A stretch of 64,000 bases of DNA, from positions 102,991-166,990 of the forward strand of contig NZ_BBJX01000010.1 in NCBI RefSeq assembly GCF_000739995.1, given 5' to 3'. Source of the DNA: Comamonas granuli NBRC 101663. GTDB lineage: Bacteria; Pseudomonadota; Gammaproteobacteria; Burkholderiales; Burkholderiaceae_C. Below the pieces are notes generated by a model, which was given only the letters and a program-made list of their open reading frames with translations, was not told the origin of the DNA and ran no database searches. Position 1 is the stretch's first letter; every line of letters begins with the position of its first letter. Position numbers and translations under genes: made by a program. Of this stretch, positions 7,970 through 14,719 are shown piece by piece.

Positions 7970-8446
7970 ATGACCACGACCATCCTCGCCCTCGACTTGG
8001 GCACCATCACGGGCTGGGCGCTGCGCGGCAGCGACGGCAGCATCACCAGCGGCAGCGAGAGCTTCCGTCCGCAACGCTTCGAAGGCGGCGGCATGCGCTT
8101 CCTGCGCTTCAAGCGTTGGCTCACGGAACTGAAGGCCGTGGCCGACGGCATCGACACGCTGCACTTCGAGGAGGTGCGCCGCCACGTTTCGACCGACGCG
8201 GCGCACGCCTACGGCGGCTTCCTCGCCACGCTCACCGCGTGGTGCGAGCACCACCAGATTCCGTATCAGGGCGTGCCGGTCGGCACGATCAAGAAGCACG
8301 CCACCGGCAAAGGCAACGCGGGCAAAGACGAGGTGACTGCCTCCGTCACCGCGCGCGGCCACGCGCCCGGCGATGACAACGAAGCCGACGCACTGGCGCT
8401 GCTGCACTGGGCCATCGCACAGCACGATCTGGAACGGGAGGATTGA
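7970..8446 (+). CDS. RuvC-like Holliday-junction resolvase
   Basis: A 158-residue RNase-H-fold nuclease. Catalytic acids can be read at the expected places: ILALDLGTITGWAL (Asp9 in the first strand), LHFEEV (Glu67/68), and DDNEADALAL (Asp near 136-140) before the last helix. These match phage RuvC-type resolvases, which cut four-way junctions in recombination or before packaging. It follows the origin-like repeat and is closely linked (1 bp) to the next gene. The start ATG follows an AAGGA-like ribosome site. Confidence 0.85.
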   Translation: MTTTILALDLGTITGWALRGSDGSITSGSESFRPQRFEGGGMRFLRFKRWLTELKAVADGIDTLHFEEVRRHVSTDAAHAYGGFLATLTAWCEHHQIPYQGVPVGTIKKHATGKGNAGKDEVTASVTARGHAPGDDNEADALALLHWAIAQHDLERED

Positions 8447-8447
8447 G

Positions 8448-8657
8448 ATGAAGATTCCCACGCCCACCTATCGCTGCCCGTTGGGCCGCGTGCAACCCGA
8501 GATCACCGACCTCGAGGCGATGAAGCAACGCGGCTGGCGCGACCAGCACATCCTTGTCGTCAACGCCGCCGACGAACGCCTCGACTTCATCGAGCGCGAG
8601 TTCGTGCGGCGCATCGGCGAACGCCTCTACGGACAGGGAGGCGCACGTCATGGCTGA
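8448..8657 (+). CDS. Small early protein, 69 aa, unknown
   Basis: A 69-residue basic protein beginning MKIPTPTYRCPLGRVQPEI; it has one cysteine and a C-terminal amphipathic helix (DFIEREFVRRIGERLYGQ). There is no recognised domain. It starts 1 bp after the resolvase stop with GGGAGGATTGAG upstream and overlaps the next gene by 8 bp, so it is likely expressed as part of the early operon. Confidence 0.65.
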   Translation: MKIPTPTYRCPLGRVQPEITDLEAMKQRGWRDQHILVVNAADERLDFIEREFVRRIGERLYGQGGARHG

Positions 8658-9048
8658 TCGTCGCGCTGCTTGGACAATCGAAGACGTCGCCGCGCGCTTC
8701 GAGGAAGCGGCCAGCACCGGACGACGCCTGCCGCCCGTGCGCGTGCAGGGCTACTTCAACACCTGGCCGATCATCGTGCGCAAGGAGTGGGAAGCCTTCG
8801 CGGCCGACGAGACGGTCTATCGACCGTACCCGCCCAGCCCGGACGCCATCGAGCGGATGCTGGAGACGATGAAGTGGGTGCAGTGGCTGGAGGTCGAGCA
8901 GCGCCACCTCGTGTGGATGCGGGCCAAGCGCTACGGCTGGCGCGACATCACGATCCGCTTCGCCTGCGACCGCACGACGGCATGGCGGCGCTGGCAGCGC
9001 GCCTTGCAGACGGTCACCGACCAGCTCAATGGCGTCGTCACTGCGTAG
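8650..9048 (+). CDS. DUF6362-type phage protein
   Basis: A 132-residue protein with the stretch RRLPPVRVQGYFNTWPII and a later RYGWRDITIRFACDRTTAWRRWQRAL split by a turn, looking like a sigma-factor region 4 type or recombinase-type helix-turn-helix at residues 95-125. This pattern fits DUF6362 proteins, common in phage early/late switch positions. A regulatory role at the early-late boundary is plausible, since a 338-bp gene-free stretch follows. The function is not established. Confidence 0.75.
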   Translation: MADRRAAWTIEDVAARFEEAASTGRRLPPVRVQGYFNTWPIIVRKEWEAFAADETVYRPYPPSPDAIERMLETMKWVQWLEVEQRHLVWMRAKRYGWRDITIRFACDRTTAWRRWQRALQTVTDQLNGVVTA

Positions 9049-9266
9049 GGATTTGGCGTGATTTGGCGCAGGTGGTCGGCAATGCGCGGGCATCGGCGGC
9101 ATTGAGCGGTTTTTGACCCCGCAACAAATCAGCCCGGTCGGGGGTAGTATTTCAGCTATCTTCTGGACAGCGGCGACGGCGCGGCGAGCGGCCCGAGGCA
9201 AAAGGGGTCCTTCCTGCCGAAATCGCAATGCGGGGGGCGCGAGCGCGGCGCTTTTCTAGCGTCAGG

Positions 9267-9320
9267 GTGCGAACCGAGGTTCGCACAGGTTCGCAGGTTC
9301 GCACCCCGTCCAGTTCGCAC
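9267..9320. repeat. GGTTCGCA octamer cluster
   Basis: A perfect 9-bp inverted repeat, GTGCGAACC (9267-9275) and GGTTCGCAC (9278-9286), is followed by direct copies GGTTCGCA at 9288-9295 and 9296-9303, and AGTTCGCAC near 9312-9320. Five copies in 54 bp make chance unlikely. Candidate roles are terminase-binding (cosB-like) sites or operators for the methyltransferase genes downstream. The word shares GGTTCGC with the array at 684-738. Confidence 0.65.
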
Positions 9321-9330
9321 TTCACACTCC

Positions 9331-9371
9331 AACCCGCCCACGGCGTCGTCCGTCGGCGGGTTTCGTTTTTT
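9331..9371 (+). terminator. Rho-independent terminator before the methyltransferase genes
   Basis: The 8-bp stem AACCCGCC (9331-9338) pairs with GGCGGGTT (9355-9362), followed by a T-rich run TCGTTTTTT. It would stop transcripts from the early operon or act as an attenuator 16 bp before the next coding start. Confidence 0.7.
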
Positions 9372-9386
9372 CTGGAACCGACACCC

Positions 9387-10784
9387 TTGAATCCTCTGAA
9401 CGTCGAGTACCGCAAGGTCGAGACGCTGATCCCCTACGCCCGCAACCCGCGCACGCACACCGAGGCGCAGATTGCCAAGATCGCGGCCAGCATCGTCGAG
9501 TACGGCTGGACGAACCCGATCCTGGTCGATGGCGGCAACGGCATCATCGCGGGCCACGGGCGTCTTGCCGCCGCGCACAAGCTCGGCTTGGCCGAGGTGC
9601 CGGTGATCGAACTGGCGCACCTGAGCACGGCGCAGAAGCGCGCCTACGTCATCGCCGACAACCGGCTGGCGCTGGACGCGGGCTGGGACGAGGAAATGCT
9701 GGCGCTGGAGCTGGCCGAGTTGTCCGAGGCCGGACACGAGCTGGCGCTCACCGGCTTCGAGGAGTCCGAGCTGCGAAACCTGCTGGCAAGCGCCGAAGTC
9801 TCGGACGCGGGCGAACAACAGGACGACGCGGCGGACGACGCCGATGACGTGCCCGATGCTCCGGCCACGCCGGTGTCCCGCGTGGGCGACGTCTGGGCCA
9901 TCGGCGCGCATCGCCTGATCTGCGGCGACGCCGCCGATGCCGACGTGGTCGCCACGCTGATGGCGGGCGAGCGAGCGGCGCTGTGCTTCACCTCGCCGCC
10001 CTACGGCAACCAGCGCGACTACACCACCGGCGGCATCGCCGATTGGGATGCGTTGATGCGCGGCGTGTTCGCTCAGTTGCCGATGGCCGACGACGGCCAG
10101 GTGCTGGTCAACCTCGGCCTGATCCACCGCGACAACGAGTTCGTCCCGTATTGGGAAGCGTGGCTCGGCTGGATGCGGACGAAGGGTTGGCGGCGCTTCG
10201 GCTGGTATGTCTGGGATCAGGGGCCGGGAATGCCCGGCGACTGGCAGGGCCGCTTCGCGCCCAGCTTCGAGTTCGTGTTCCATTTCAACCGCGCCAGTCG
10301 CAAGCCCAACAAGATCGTGCCCTGCAAGTTCGCCGGGCAGGAAACGCACCTGCGCGCCGATGGCTCATCCACCGCGATGCGCGGGAAGGATGGCGAAGTC
10401 AACGGCTGGACGCACGCGGGCCAGCCGACGCAGGACATGCGCATTCCCGATTCGGTGATCCGCGTGATGCGCCACAAGGGCAAGATCGGCGAAGGCATCG
10501 ACCATCCTGCCGTGTTCCCGGTGGCGCTGCCGCAGTTCGTCATCGAGGCGTTCAGCAACATCGGCGATCTGGTGTTCGAGCCGTTCGGCGGCAGCGGCAG
10601 CACGATGCTGGCCGCGCAGCGCACCGGGCGCGTCTGCCGCTCGGTCGAGATCGCGCCGGAGTACGTCGATGTCGCCATCCGGCGCTTCCGGCAGAACCAT
10701 CCCGAAGTCGCCATCACGCTGCTGGCCACGGGTCAGACCTTCGACGAGGTCGAGGGCGAGCGCATCGAGGAGGTTGCGGCATGA
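9387..10784 (+). CDS. ParB-fused DNA methyltransferase, SPPY type
   Basis: A 465-residue fusion. Residues about 1-110 are a ParB/sulfiredoxin-like domain with IIAGHGRLAAA, the nucleotide-binding motif of ParB N-domains. From about 170 it is a beta-class amino-methyltransferase: catalytic motif CFTSPPYGNQRDY comes before the SAM-binding motif VFEPFGGSGSTMLAA. An SPPY rather than DPPY motif is usual for N4-cytosine methylation, so m4C is my inference. The start is probably the TTG at 9387, because the upstream open frame runs through the terminator and repeats. It overlaps the next gene by 4 bp. It may protect phage DNA from host restriction. Confidence 0.85.
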   Translation: MNPLNVEYRKVETLIPYARNPRTHTEAQIAKIAASIVEYGWTNPILVDGGNGIIAGHGRLAAAHKLGLAEVPVIELAHLSTAQKRAYVIADNRLALDAGWDEEMLALELAELSEAGHELALTGFEESELRNLLASAEVSDAGEQQDDAADDADDVPDAPATPVSRVGDVWAIGAHRLICGDAADADVVATLMAGERAALCFTSPPYGNQRDYTTGGIADWDALMRGVFAQLPMADDGQVLVNLGLIHRDNEFVPYWEAWLGWMRTKGWRRFGWYVWDQGPGMPGDWQGRFAPSFEFVFHFNRASRKPNKIVPCKFAGQETHLRADGSSTAMRGKDGEVNGWTHAGQPTQDMRIPDSVIRVMRHKGKIGEGIDHPAVFPVALPQFVIEAFSNIGDLVFEPFGGSGSTMLAAQRTGRVCRSVEIAPEYVDVAIRRFRQNHPEVAITLLATGQTFDEVEGERIEEVAA

Positions 10785-12127
10785 CCAGCTCGTGGCTCGC
10801 CGACAAGATCGAGCAGTGGCCGACCGCCAAGCTCGTGCCCTATGCACGCAATGCGCGCACACACAGCGACGCGCAGGTGGCGCAGATCGCCGCCAGCATC
10901 GCCGAGTTCGGCTTCACCAACCCCATCCTCGCGGGCAGCGACGGCGTGATCGTCGCCGGTCATGGGCGGCTCGCTGCCGCGCAGAAACTCGGCCTCGAAA
11001 TGGTGCCGGTGGTCGTGCTCGATCATCTGACGCCGACACAGCGCCGCGCGCTGGTGATCGCGGACAACCGCATCGCCGAGAACGCCGGGTGGGACGATGA
11101 ACTGCTGCGCGTCGAGCTGGAAGCCTTGCAGGACGAAGGCTTCGACCTCGATCTGACCGGCTTCGACGCCGATGCGCTGGCCGACTTGCTGGCGGGCGAT
11201 GAACCGGATGGCGAAGGCGAAACCGATGACGATGCGGTGCCCGAGGTTAGCGAGACGCCGGTCTCGCGCCCGGGCGACGTCTGGCTGCTCGGCGGCCATC
11301 GACTGCTGTGCGGCGACGCCACCGTGGCCGCCAGCTATCGCACCTTGCTCGCCGGCGAGCCGGTGGACATGGTGTTCACCGACCCGCCGTACAACGTGAA
11401 CTACGCCAACAGCGCCAAGGACAAGATGCGCGGCAAGGATCGCGCGATCCTGAACGACAACCTGGGCGATGGCTTCTACGACTTTCTGCTGGCGGCGCTG
11501 ACGCCGACCATCGCCCACTGTCGTGGCGCGATCTACGTGGCGATGTCGTCCAGCGAACTGGATGTGCTGCAGGCCGCCTTTCGCGCTGCCGGTGGCAAGT
11601 GGTCGACGTTCATCATCTGGGCGAAGAACACCTTCACGCTCGGTCGCGCCGACTACCAGCGGCAGTACGAGCCGATCCTGTACGGATGGCCCGAGGGCGG
11701 CGAACGCCACTGGTGTGGCGACCGCGACCAGGGCGACGTGTGGCAGATCAAGAAGCCGCAGAAGAACGACCTGCACCCGACGATGAAGCCGGTGGAGCTG
11801 GTCGAGCGCGCGATCCGAAATTCGAGCCGCCCTGGCAACGTGGTGCTCGATCCCTTCGGCGGCTCAGGCACGACGCTGATCGCCGCCGAGAAATCGGGAC
11901 GGCTGGCGCGGCTGATCGAGCTCGACCCGAAGTACGTCGATGTGATCGTGCGCCGCTGGCAGGACTGGACCGGACAACAAGCCACCCGCGAATCCGATGG
12001 GGTGGCGTTCGACGATCTGTCAGGACTCGGGGAAACTCGGGTAGAGGTCGCCGCTGCTGATATCGGCAACGTAAGTGACGTTGCGGAACTCGTCGGCGTG
12101 GTCGGCAAGGATGACGCCGCCGACTGA
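10781..12127 (+). CDS. ParB-fused DNA methyltransferase, DPPY type
   Basis: A 448-residue paralogue of the preceding protein with the same architecture. The ParB-like domain (about 1-115) has VIVAGHGRLAAAQKLG, and the methyltransferase follows with VFTDPPYNVNY before VLDPFGGSGTTLIAA. DPPY suggests N6-adenine methylation, unlike its neighbour. An acidic linker (EPDGEGETDDDAVPE) joins the domains. ATG at 10781 overlaps the preceding TGA. The last 36 codons overlap the antisense gene at 12020-12226, so the C-terminus beyond the methylase domain may be a recent extension. Confidence 0.9.
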   Translation: MTSSWLADKIEQWPTAKLVPYARNARTHSDAQVAQIAASIAEFGFTNPILAGSDGVIVAGHGRLAAAQKLGLEMVPVVVLDHLTPTQRRALVIADNRIAENAGWDDELLRVELEALQDEGFDLDLTGFDADALADLLAGDEPDGEGETDDDAVPEVSETPVSRPGDVWLLGGHRLLCGDATVAASYRTLLAGEPVDMVFTDPPYNVNYANSAKDKMRGKDRAILNDNLGDGFYDFLLAALTPTIAHCRGAIYVAMSSSELDVLQAAFRAAGGKWSTFIIWAKNTFTLGRADYQRQYEPILYGWPEGGERHWCGDRDQGDVWQIKKPQKNDLHPTMKPVELVERAIRNSSRPGNVVLDPFGGSGTTLIAAEKSGRLARLIELDPKYVDVIVRRWQDWTGQQATRESDGVAFDDLSGLGETRVEVAAADIGNVSDVAELVGVVGKDDAAD

Positions 12128-12226
12128 CTTGATTGCCACCCCGTACTTGCGGGTGAGCGCGGTCAATTCGGCGACGAACTCGTCGTAGTTGGCTTCGATG
12201 GTCAGGTTGGTGGCGACTGCGGCCAT
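12020..12226 (-). CDS. Small protein of unknown function, 68 aa
   Basis: A 68-residue protein starting MAAVATNLTIEANYDEFVAE, predicted alpha/beta, with no known motif. A clear GAGGAG lies 8 nt before the ATG. It converges with and overlaps the methyltransferase 3' end by 108 bp. It is downstream of the next minus gene (10-bp gap), so it is probably the last gene of a two-gene transcript starting near 12640. Confidence 0.6.
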   Translation of the reverse strand: MAAVATNLTIEANYDEFVAELTALTRKYGVAIKSVGGVILADHADEFRNVTYVADISSGDLYPSFPES

Positions 12227-12236
12227 GTCGCTCTCC

Positions 12237-12605
12237 TCAGGCGGCGAGTTCTTCTTCGACGATCTCGCAGTGAATCACGAAGCCCGTCAGGTAAGGCAGG
12301 CCGCGCGGGATGCCGTAGTCTTTGCTGGTCTGGCGTCCGATCTTCCAGCCCATCCACTGCTCGGTGGCGGCGTGGATCGCGTCCGTCAGGGCGCGACCCG
12401 CGTGCATCTGGTTCAGGACATCGTCCGCGAAGTGGCGTCCGTGCCGGCTGTCGAGGAAGGCCCGGACTGAGTCGAGGGGCTGGTGTGTGGCATCCGAGAT
12501 CGCGGTCATCGCCGTCGGCCAGGCTGCGGTGGCGTTCTCGTTCATCGTGCCCCAAAAGCCCCAGGCGTCGTTTCGGGTGGCGGGGATCTGGTTGGTGTTG
12601 TTCAT
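12237..12605 (-). CDS. Conserved mobile-element protein, 122 aa, unknown
   Basis: A 122-residue protein beginning MNNTNQIPATRNDAWGFWGT. It is Trp-rich in the first third; the centre contains DDVLNQMHAGRALTDAIHAA and it ends with an acidic tail (EIVEEELAA). I recognise it as a type of hypothetical protein often found on integrative elements, with no known function. The start at 12605 has AAGGAG upstream, and the longer open frame is discarded because it runs through the 29-bp repeat. Confidence 0.68.
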   Translation of the reverse strand: MNNTNQIPATRNDAWGFWGTMNENATAAWPTAMTAISDATHQPLDSVRAFLDSRHGRHFADDVLNQMHAGRALTDAIHAATEQWMGWKIGRQTSKDYGIPRGLPYLTGFVIHCEIVEEELAA

Positions 12606-12644
12606 CGTGGGCTCCTTGTGGTTGATCGTTGCGACACCCGTAGT

Positions 12645-12673
12645 AACGCGCTGTTCGATTGAGAAGCCAAGCT
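12645..12673 (-). promoter_or_regulatory. 29-bp repeat copy 1 (promoter-like)
   Basis: Plus-strand form: AACGCGCTGTTCG-N6-AAGCCAAGCT. On the minus strand TTGGCT and GTTACT are 17 bp apart. The repeat ends 39 nt before the start codon of the gene at 12605. It is the first of five copies, each ahead of a minus-strand gene start. Confidence 0.65.
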
Positions 12674-12702
12674 GTTCTCGGCTTCTTTCTCGATCTTTTC
12701 GA

Positions 12703-13062
12703 TTACCCGAGGCGGGCCACGTAGCGGGCGTAATCGCCGCCCTCCGGGTTGACGTACAGATAGGGGCGACCCGGCGCCTTGACCTCCACGCAGAGGTAGC
12801 CGTCGCCCGCACCGCCGCCTTTGCCGCGTAGCCAATCGCGCGATACCAACAGGCTGCTGGCAAAGGCGTCGAACTCGGCCGGGGTCAGTTCCTTGGTCTC
12901 GGTGATGTAGATCTTGGTCTGCCCCTGGCCGCCGACTTCGCCAAGATCGGCAGGCTTGCGCGCGAACGGCAGGCGGATGCTCAACTCCGCGACCTCGATG
13001 GCGTTGTCGCCGATTTGGAGAGTGCGAGGGGTGCGTTCGAGGGTGATGGTCATGGTGCTCAT
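12703..13062 (-). CDS. Small protein of unknown function, 119 aa
   Basis: A 119-residue protein beginning MSTMTITLERTPRTLQIGDN. Its pattern of short strands and turns (RPYLYVNPEGGDYARYVARL) suggests a beta-rich fold. No family is recognised. AGGAG lies 6 nt upstream of the ATG at 13062. It has its own copy of the 29-bp repeat 41 nt upstream and so is likely its own transcription unit. Confidence 0.65.
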   Translation of the reverse strand: MSTMTITLERTPRTLQIGDNAIEVAELSIRLPFARKPADLGEVGGQGQTKIYITETKELTPAEFDAFASSLLVSRDWLRGKGGGAGDGYLCVEVKAPGRPYLYVNPEGGDYARYVARLG

Positions 13063-13103
13063 GGCTGTTCTCCTTGGGATGGGTCAATCACGACACCAGC
13101 ATG

Positions 13104-13132
13104 AACGCGCTGTTCGCCTGGGAAGCCAAGCG
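13104..13132 (-). promoter_or_regulatory. 29-bp repeat copy 2
   Basis: AACGCGCTGTTCG-N6-AAGCCAAGCG on the plus strand. On the minus strand TTGGCT-N17-GTTCAT. It lies 41 nt upstream of the ATG at 13062. Confidence 0.65.
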
Positions 13133-13194
13133 TTTCAAGGGTGGTGGCGATGGATTTTTCCGGGGTGCAGGCAGGGCCGGCACCCCGGCGCTGA

Positions 13195-13713
13195 TCACGC
13201 AATCCGATACACGCGCTCGCCGCCCTGTTCTTTGTCCGAGGTGATGGTCAGGCCCAGCTTCTTCTTGAAGGCTCCGGCGAAGGTGCCGCGCACCGTGTGC
13301 GCCTGCCAGCCGGTGGCTTCGCAAATCTGGCGGATGGTCGCGCCCTCGGTGCGCTTGAGCATCCGGATGACCTCGGCCTGCTTGCTGTTCTCGCGGGTGC
13401 GCGGCGTGGCCTTGGCCTCCTGCTTCCACGTGGCTTCGGCGGCAGCGACGTCCTGCTCCAGTTCGGCATCGAACTCGGGCGTCGGCTGCTGGACGCCGGG
13501 GCGCGGCATGCCCAGCGCGTCGTAACCCTCGGCGGCAATGCGCCAGCCCTCGCCGTCGGGCGTGATGAGGGCGCGGTTGAACATGCTCTCCAGCACTTTC
13601 TTGCGCGCGCCGCCTTTGACGTTGTCGGGGAACCAATCGAGCTTGCCGTCGCTGGAGTGGATGGCCTTGGCGAGGATGGCGTGTTGGGCCGGGGTCAGTT
13701 GGATGGTGCTCAT
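13195..13713 (-). CDS. DUF3489-family protein
   Basis: A 172-residue protein. The N-terminal part begins MSTIQLTPAQHAILAKAIHS. The C-terminal domain (about 110-172) carries QAEVIRMLKRTEGATIRQIC and then TGWQAHTVRGTFAGAFKKKLGL in pieces, a winged-helix pattern typical of DUF3489. Such proteins are common on plasmids and prophages and are thought to bind DNA; the exact role is unknown. AAGGAA precedes the ATG. The 29-bp repeat lies 38 nt upstream. Confidence 0.83.
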   Translation of the reverse strand: MSTIQLTPAQHAILAKAIHSSDGKLDWFPDNVKGGARKKVLESMFNRALITPDGEGWRIAAEGYDALGMPRPGVQQPTPEFDAELEQDVAAAEATWKQEAKATPRTRENSKQAEVIRMLKRTEGATIRQICEATGWQAHTVRGTFAGAFKKKLGLTITSDKEQGGERVYRIA

Positions 13714-13751
13714 GGTCAGTTCCTTTGCAGTGGTTGATTGGGATCGTGATG

Positions 13752-13780
13752 AACGCGCTGTTCGCCGGTGAAGCCAAGCT
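13752..13780 (-). promoter_or_regulatory. 29-bp repeat copy 3
   Basis: AACGCGCTGTTCG-N6-AAGCCAAGCT on the plus strand; minus-strand TTGGCT-N17-GTTCAT. It lies 38 nt before the ATG at 13713. Confidence 0.66.
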
Positions 13781-13789
13781 CTTTGTGCT

Positions 13790-14056
13790 TCAACGCCTGC
13801 GGAGCGACGAGATGCCCGCTTCGGCCAGTTCAAGGGCTGCGGCATGGAACGCGGTTTCCGCGATCCAGGGCGCGTCCCGAGCGTCATCCAGGAGTTGATC
13901 GATTACCGCCTTGGCTCGTGCGCGCATCGAAGCGCATGCGGCTTCGAGTTCGGCATTGCTGGCGGTAGCCACCTCGTTGCGGCAGGCGCGCACCAAGACC
14001 GTCATGGCGGCTTCGGCGAGCTTGACTGCAAGGGTGTCGGGGGCTGGGTTGTTCAT
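13790..14056 (-). CDS. Small Ala-rich helical protein, 88 aa, unknown
   Basis: An 88-residue protein starting MNNPAPDTLAVKLAEAAMTV. Nearly all of it is predicted alpha-helix, rich in Ala and Arg, with two cysteines (RACRN, EAACAS) and no known motif. AAAGGA lies upstream of the ATG, and the 29-bp repeat is 39 nt upstream. It is the first of the minus-strand series and diverges from the terminase genes. Confidence 0.6.
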   Translation of the reverse strand: MNNPAPDTLAVKLAEAAMTVLVRACRNEVATASNAELEAACASMRARAKAVIDQLLDDARDAPWIAETAFHAAALELAEAGISSLRRR

Positions 14057-14095
14057 CGTTTGTCCTTTCGACGTGATTGATGGCGTGACGTGATG

Positions 14096-14124
14096 AACGC
14101 GCTGTTCCCGATGGAAGCCAAGCT
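14096..14124 (-). promoter_or_regulatory. 29-bp repeat copy 4
   Basis: AACGCGCTGTTCC-N6-AAGCCAAGCT on the plus strand; minus-strand TTGGCT-N17-GTTCAT. It lies 39 nt before the ATG at 14056 and only 40 bp from the divergent terminase small-subunit gene, so a protein bound here could affect both directions. Confidence 0.66.
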
Positions 14125-14163
14125 CTTTCTCGACGAAGGACGAACACATGATTGAAGGTGCCG

Positions 14164-14709
14164 ATGGGAATCTCGATTCGCGCCTACGCGCGTCACCGTG
14201 GCGTTTCCGACGCGGCGGTGCGCAAGGCCATCGCAGCCGGGCGCATCACGCCAAAAGCGGACGGAACCCTTGACCCGCAGCGCGCCGACGCCGAGTGGGC
14301 GCGCAACACAGAAGCGCCACGCACCGGCACGCGCGCTCGCGCCGTTAAGGCTGCGGTGCCGCCGGAAACCGCCACCGTCGCGCCTGTGGGCGACGGTCAG
14401 GCCGCCTTGCCCACCGGCGGTGCGTCGCTGCTGCAAGCGCGCACTGTCAACGAGGTGGTCAAGGCCCAGACGAACAAGGTGCGGCTGGCCCGCCTCAAGG
14501 GCGAGCTGGTCGACCGCAACCAGGCCATCGCCCACGTCTTCAAGCTGGCGCGCGCCGAGCGCGATGCGTGGCTGAACTGGCCCGCGCGTATCTCGGCGCA
14601 GATGGCGGCGCGGCTGGCGGTCGATCCGCACACGATGCACGTCGCGCTGGAAGCCGCCGTGCGCGAGCACTTGCAGGAATTGGGCGATCTGCGCCCGCGC
14701 GTGGACTGA
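14164..14709 (+). CDS. Terminase small subunit-like DNA-packaging protein
   Basis: A 181-residue protein. The N-terminal helix-turn-helix (IRAYARHRGVSDAAVRKAIA and RITPKADGTLD) is of the kind used by small terminases to bind pac or cos DNA. A charged middle follows, then a helical oligomerisation region (VRLARLKGELVDRNQAIAHV). It lies 10 bp before the large subunit, its expected place. Start at 14164 is preceded by GAAGG; a TTG 12 bp upstream is the alternative. Family assignment rests on architecture and position. Confidence 0.78.
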   Translation: MGISIRAYARHRGVSDAAVRKAIAAGRITPKADGTLDPQRADAEWARNTEAPRTGTRARAVKAAVPPETATVAPVGDGQAALPTGGASLLQARTVNEVVKAQTNKVRLARLKGELVDRNQAIAHVFKLARAERDAWLNWPARISAQMAARLAVDPHTMHVALEAAVREHLQELGDLRPRVD

Positions 14710-14719
14710 TCGGGAACTG

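Larger units (their letters stand above)
9049..9386. other. Gene-free regulatory stretch, candidate packaging (cos) region
   Basis: No credible gene lies here. It contains a very GC-rich segment around 9231-9252 (GCGGGGGGCGCGAGCGCGGC), then within 15-70 bp an array of GGTTCGCA octamers, then a terminator-like hairpin. GC-rich nicking sites followed by terminase-binding repeats are how lambda-type cos sites are built, and the head genes of this element are lambda-type. The assignment is inference from layout only. Confidence 0.4.

Noticed and set aside
5620..8157. Minus-strand open frame (845 codons) opposite the primase and RuvC genes
   Set aside because: Shadow of two clear plus-strand genes; translation is Arg, Val and Gly-rich with no recognisable domain.
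12645..14124. CRISPR array suggested by the 29-bp repeats
   Set aside because: The repeats are hundreds of bases apart with genes between them, vary in the centre, and no cas genes are present.
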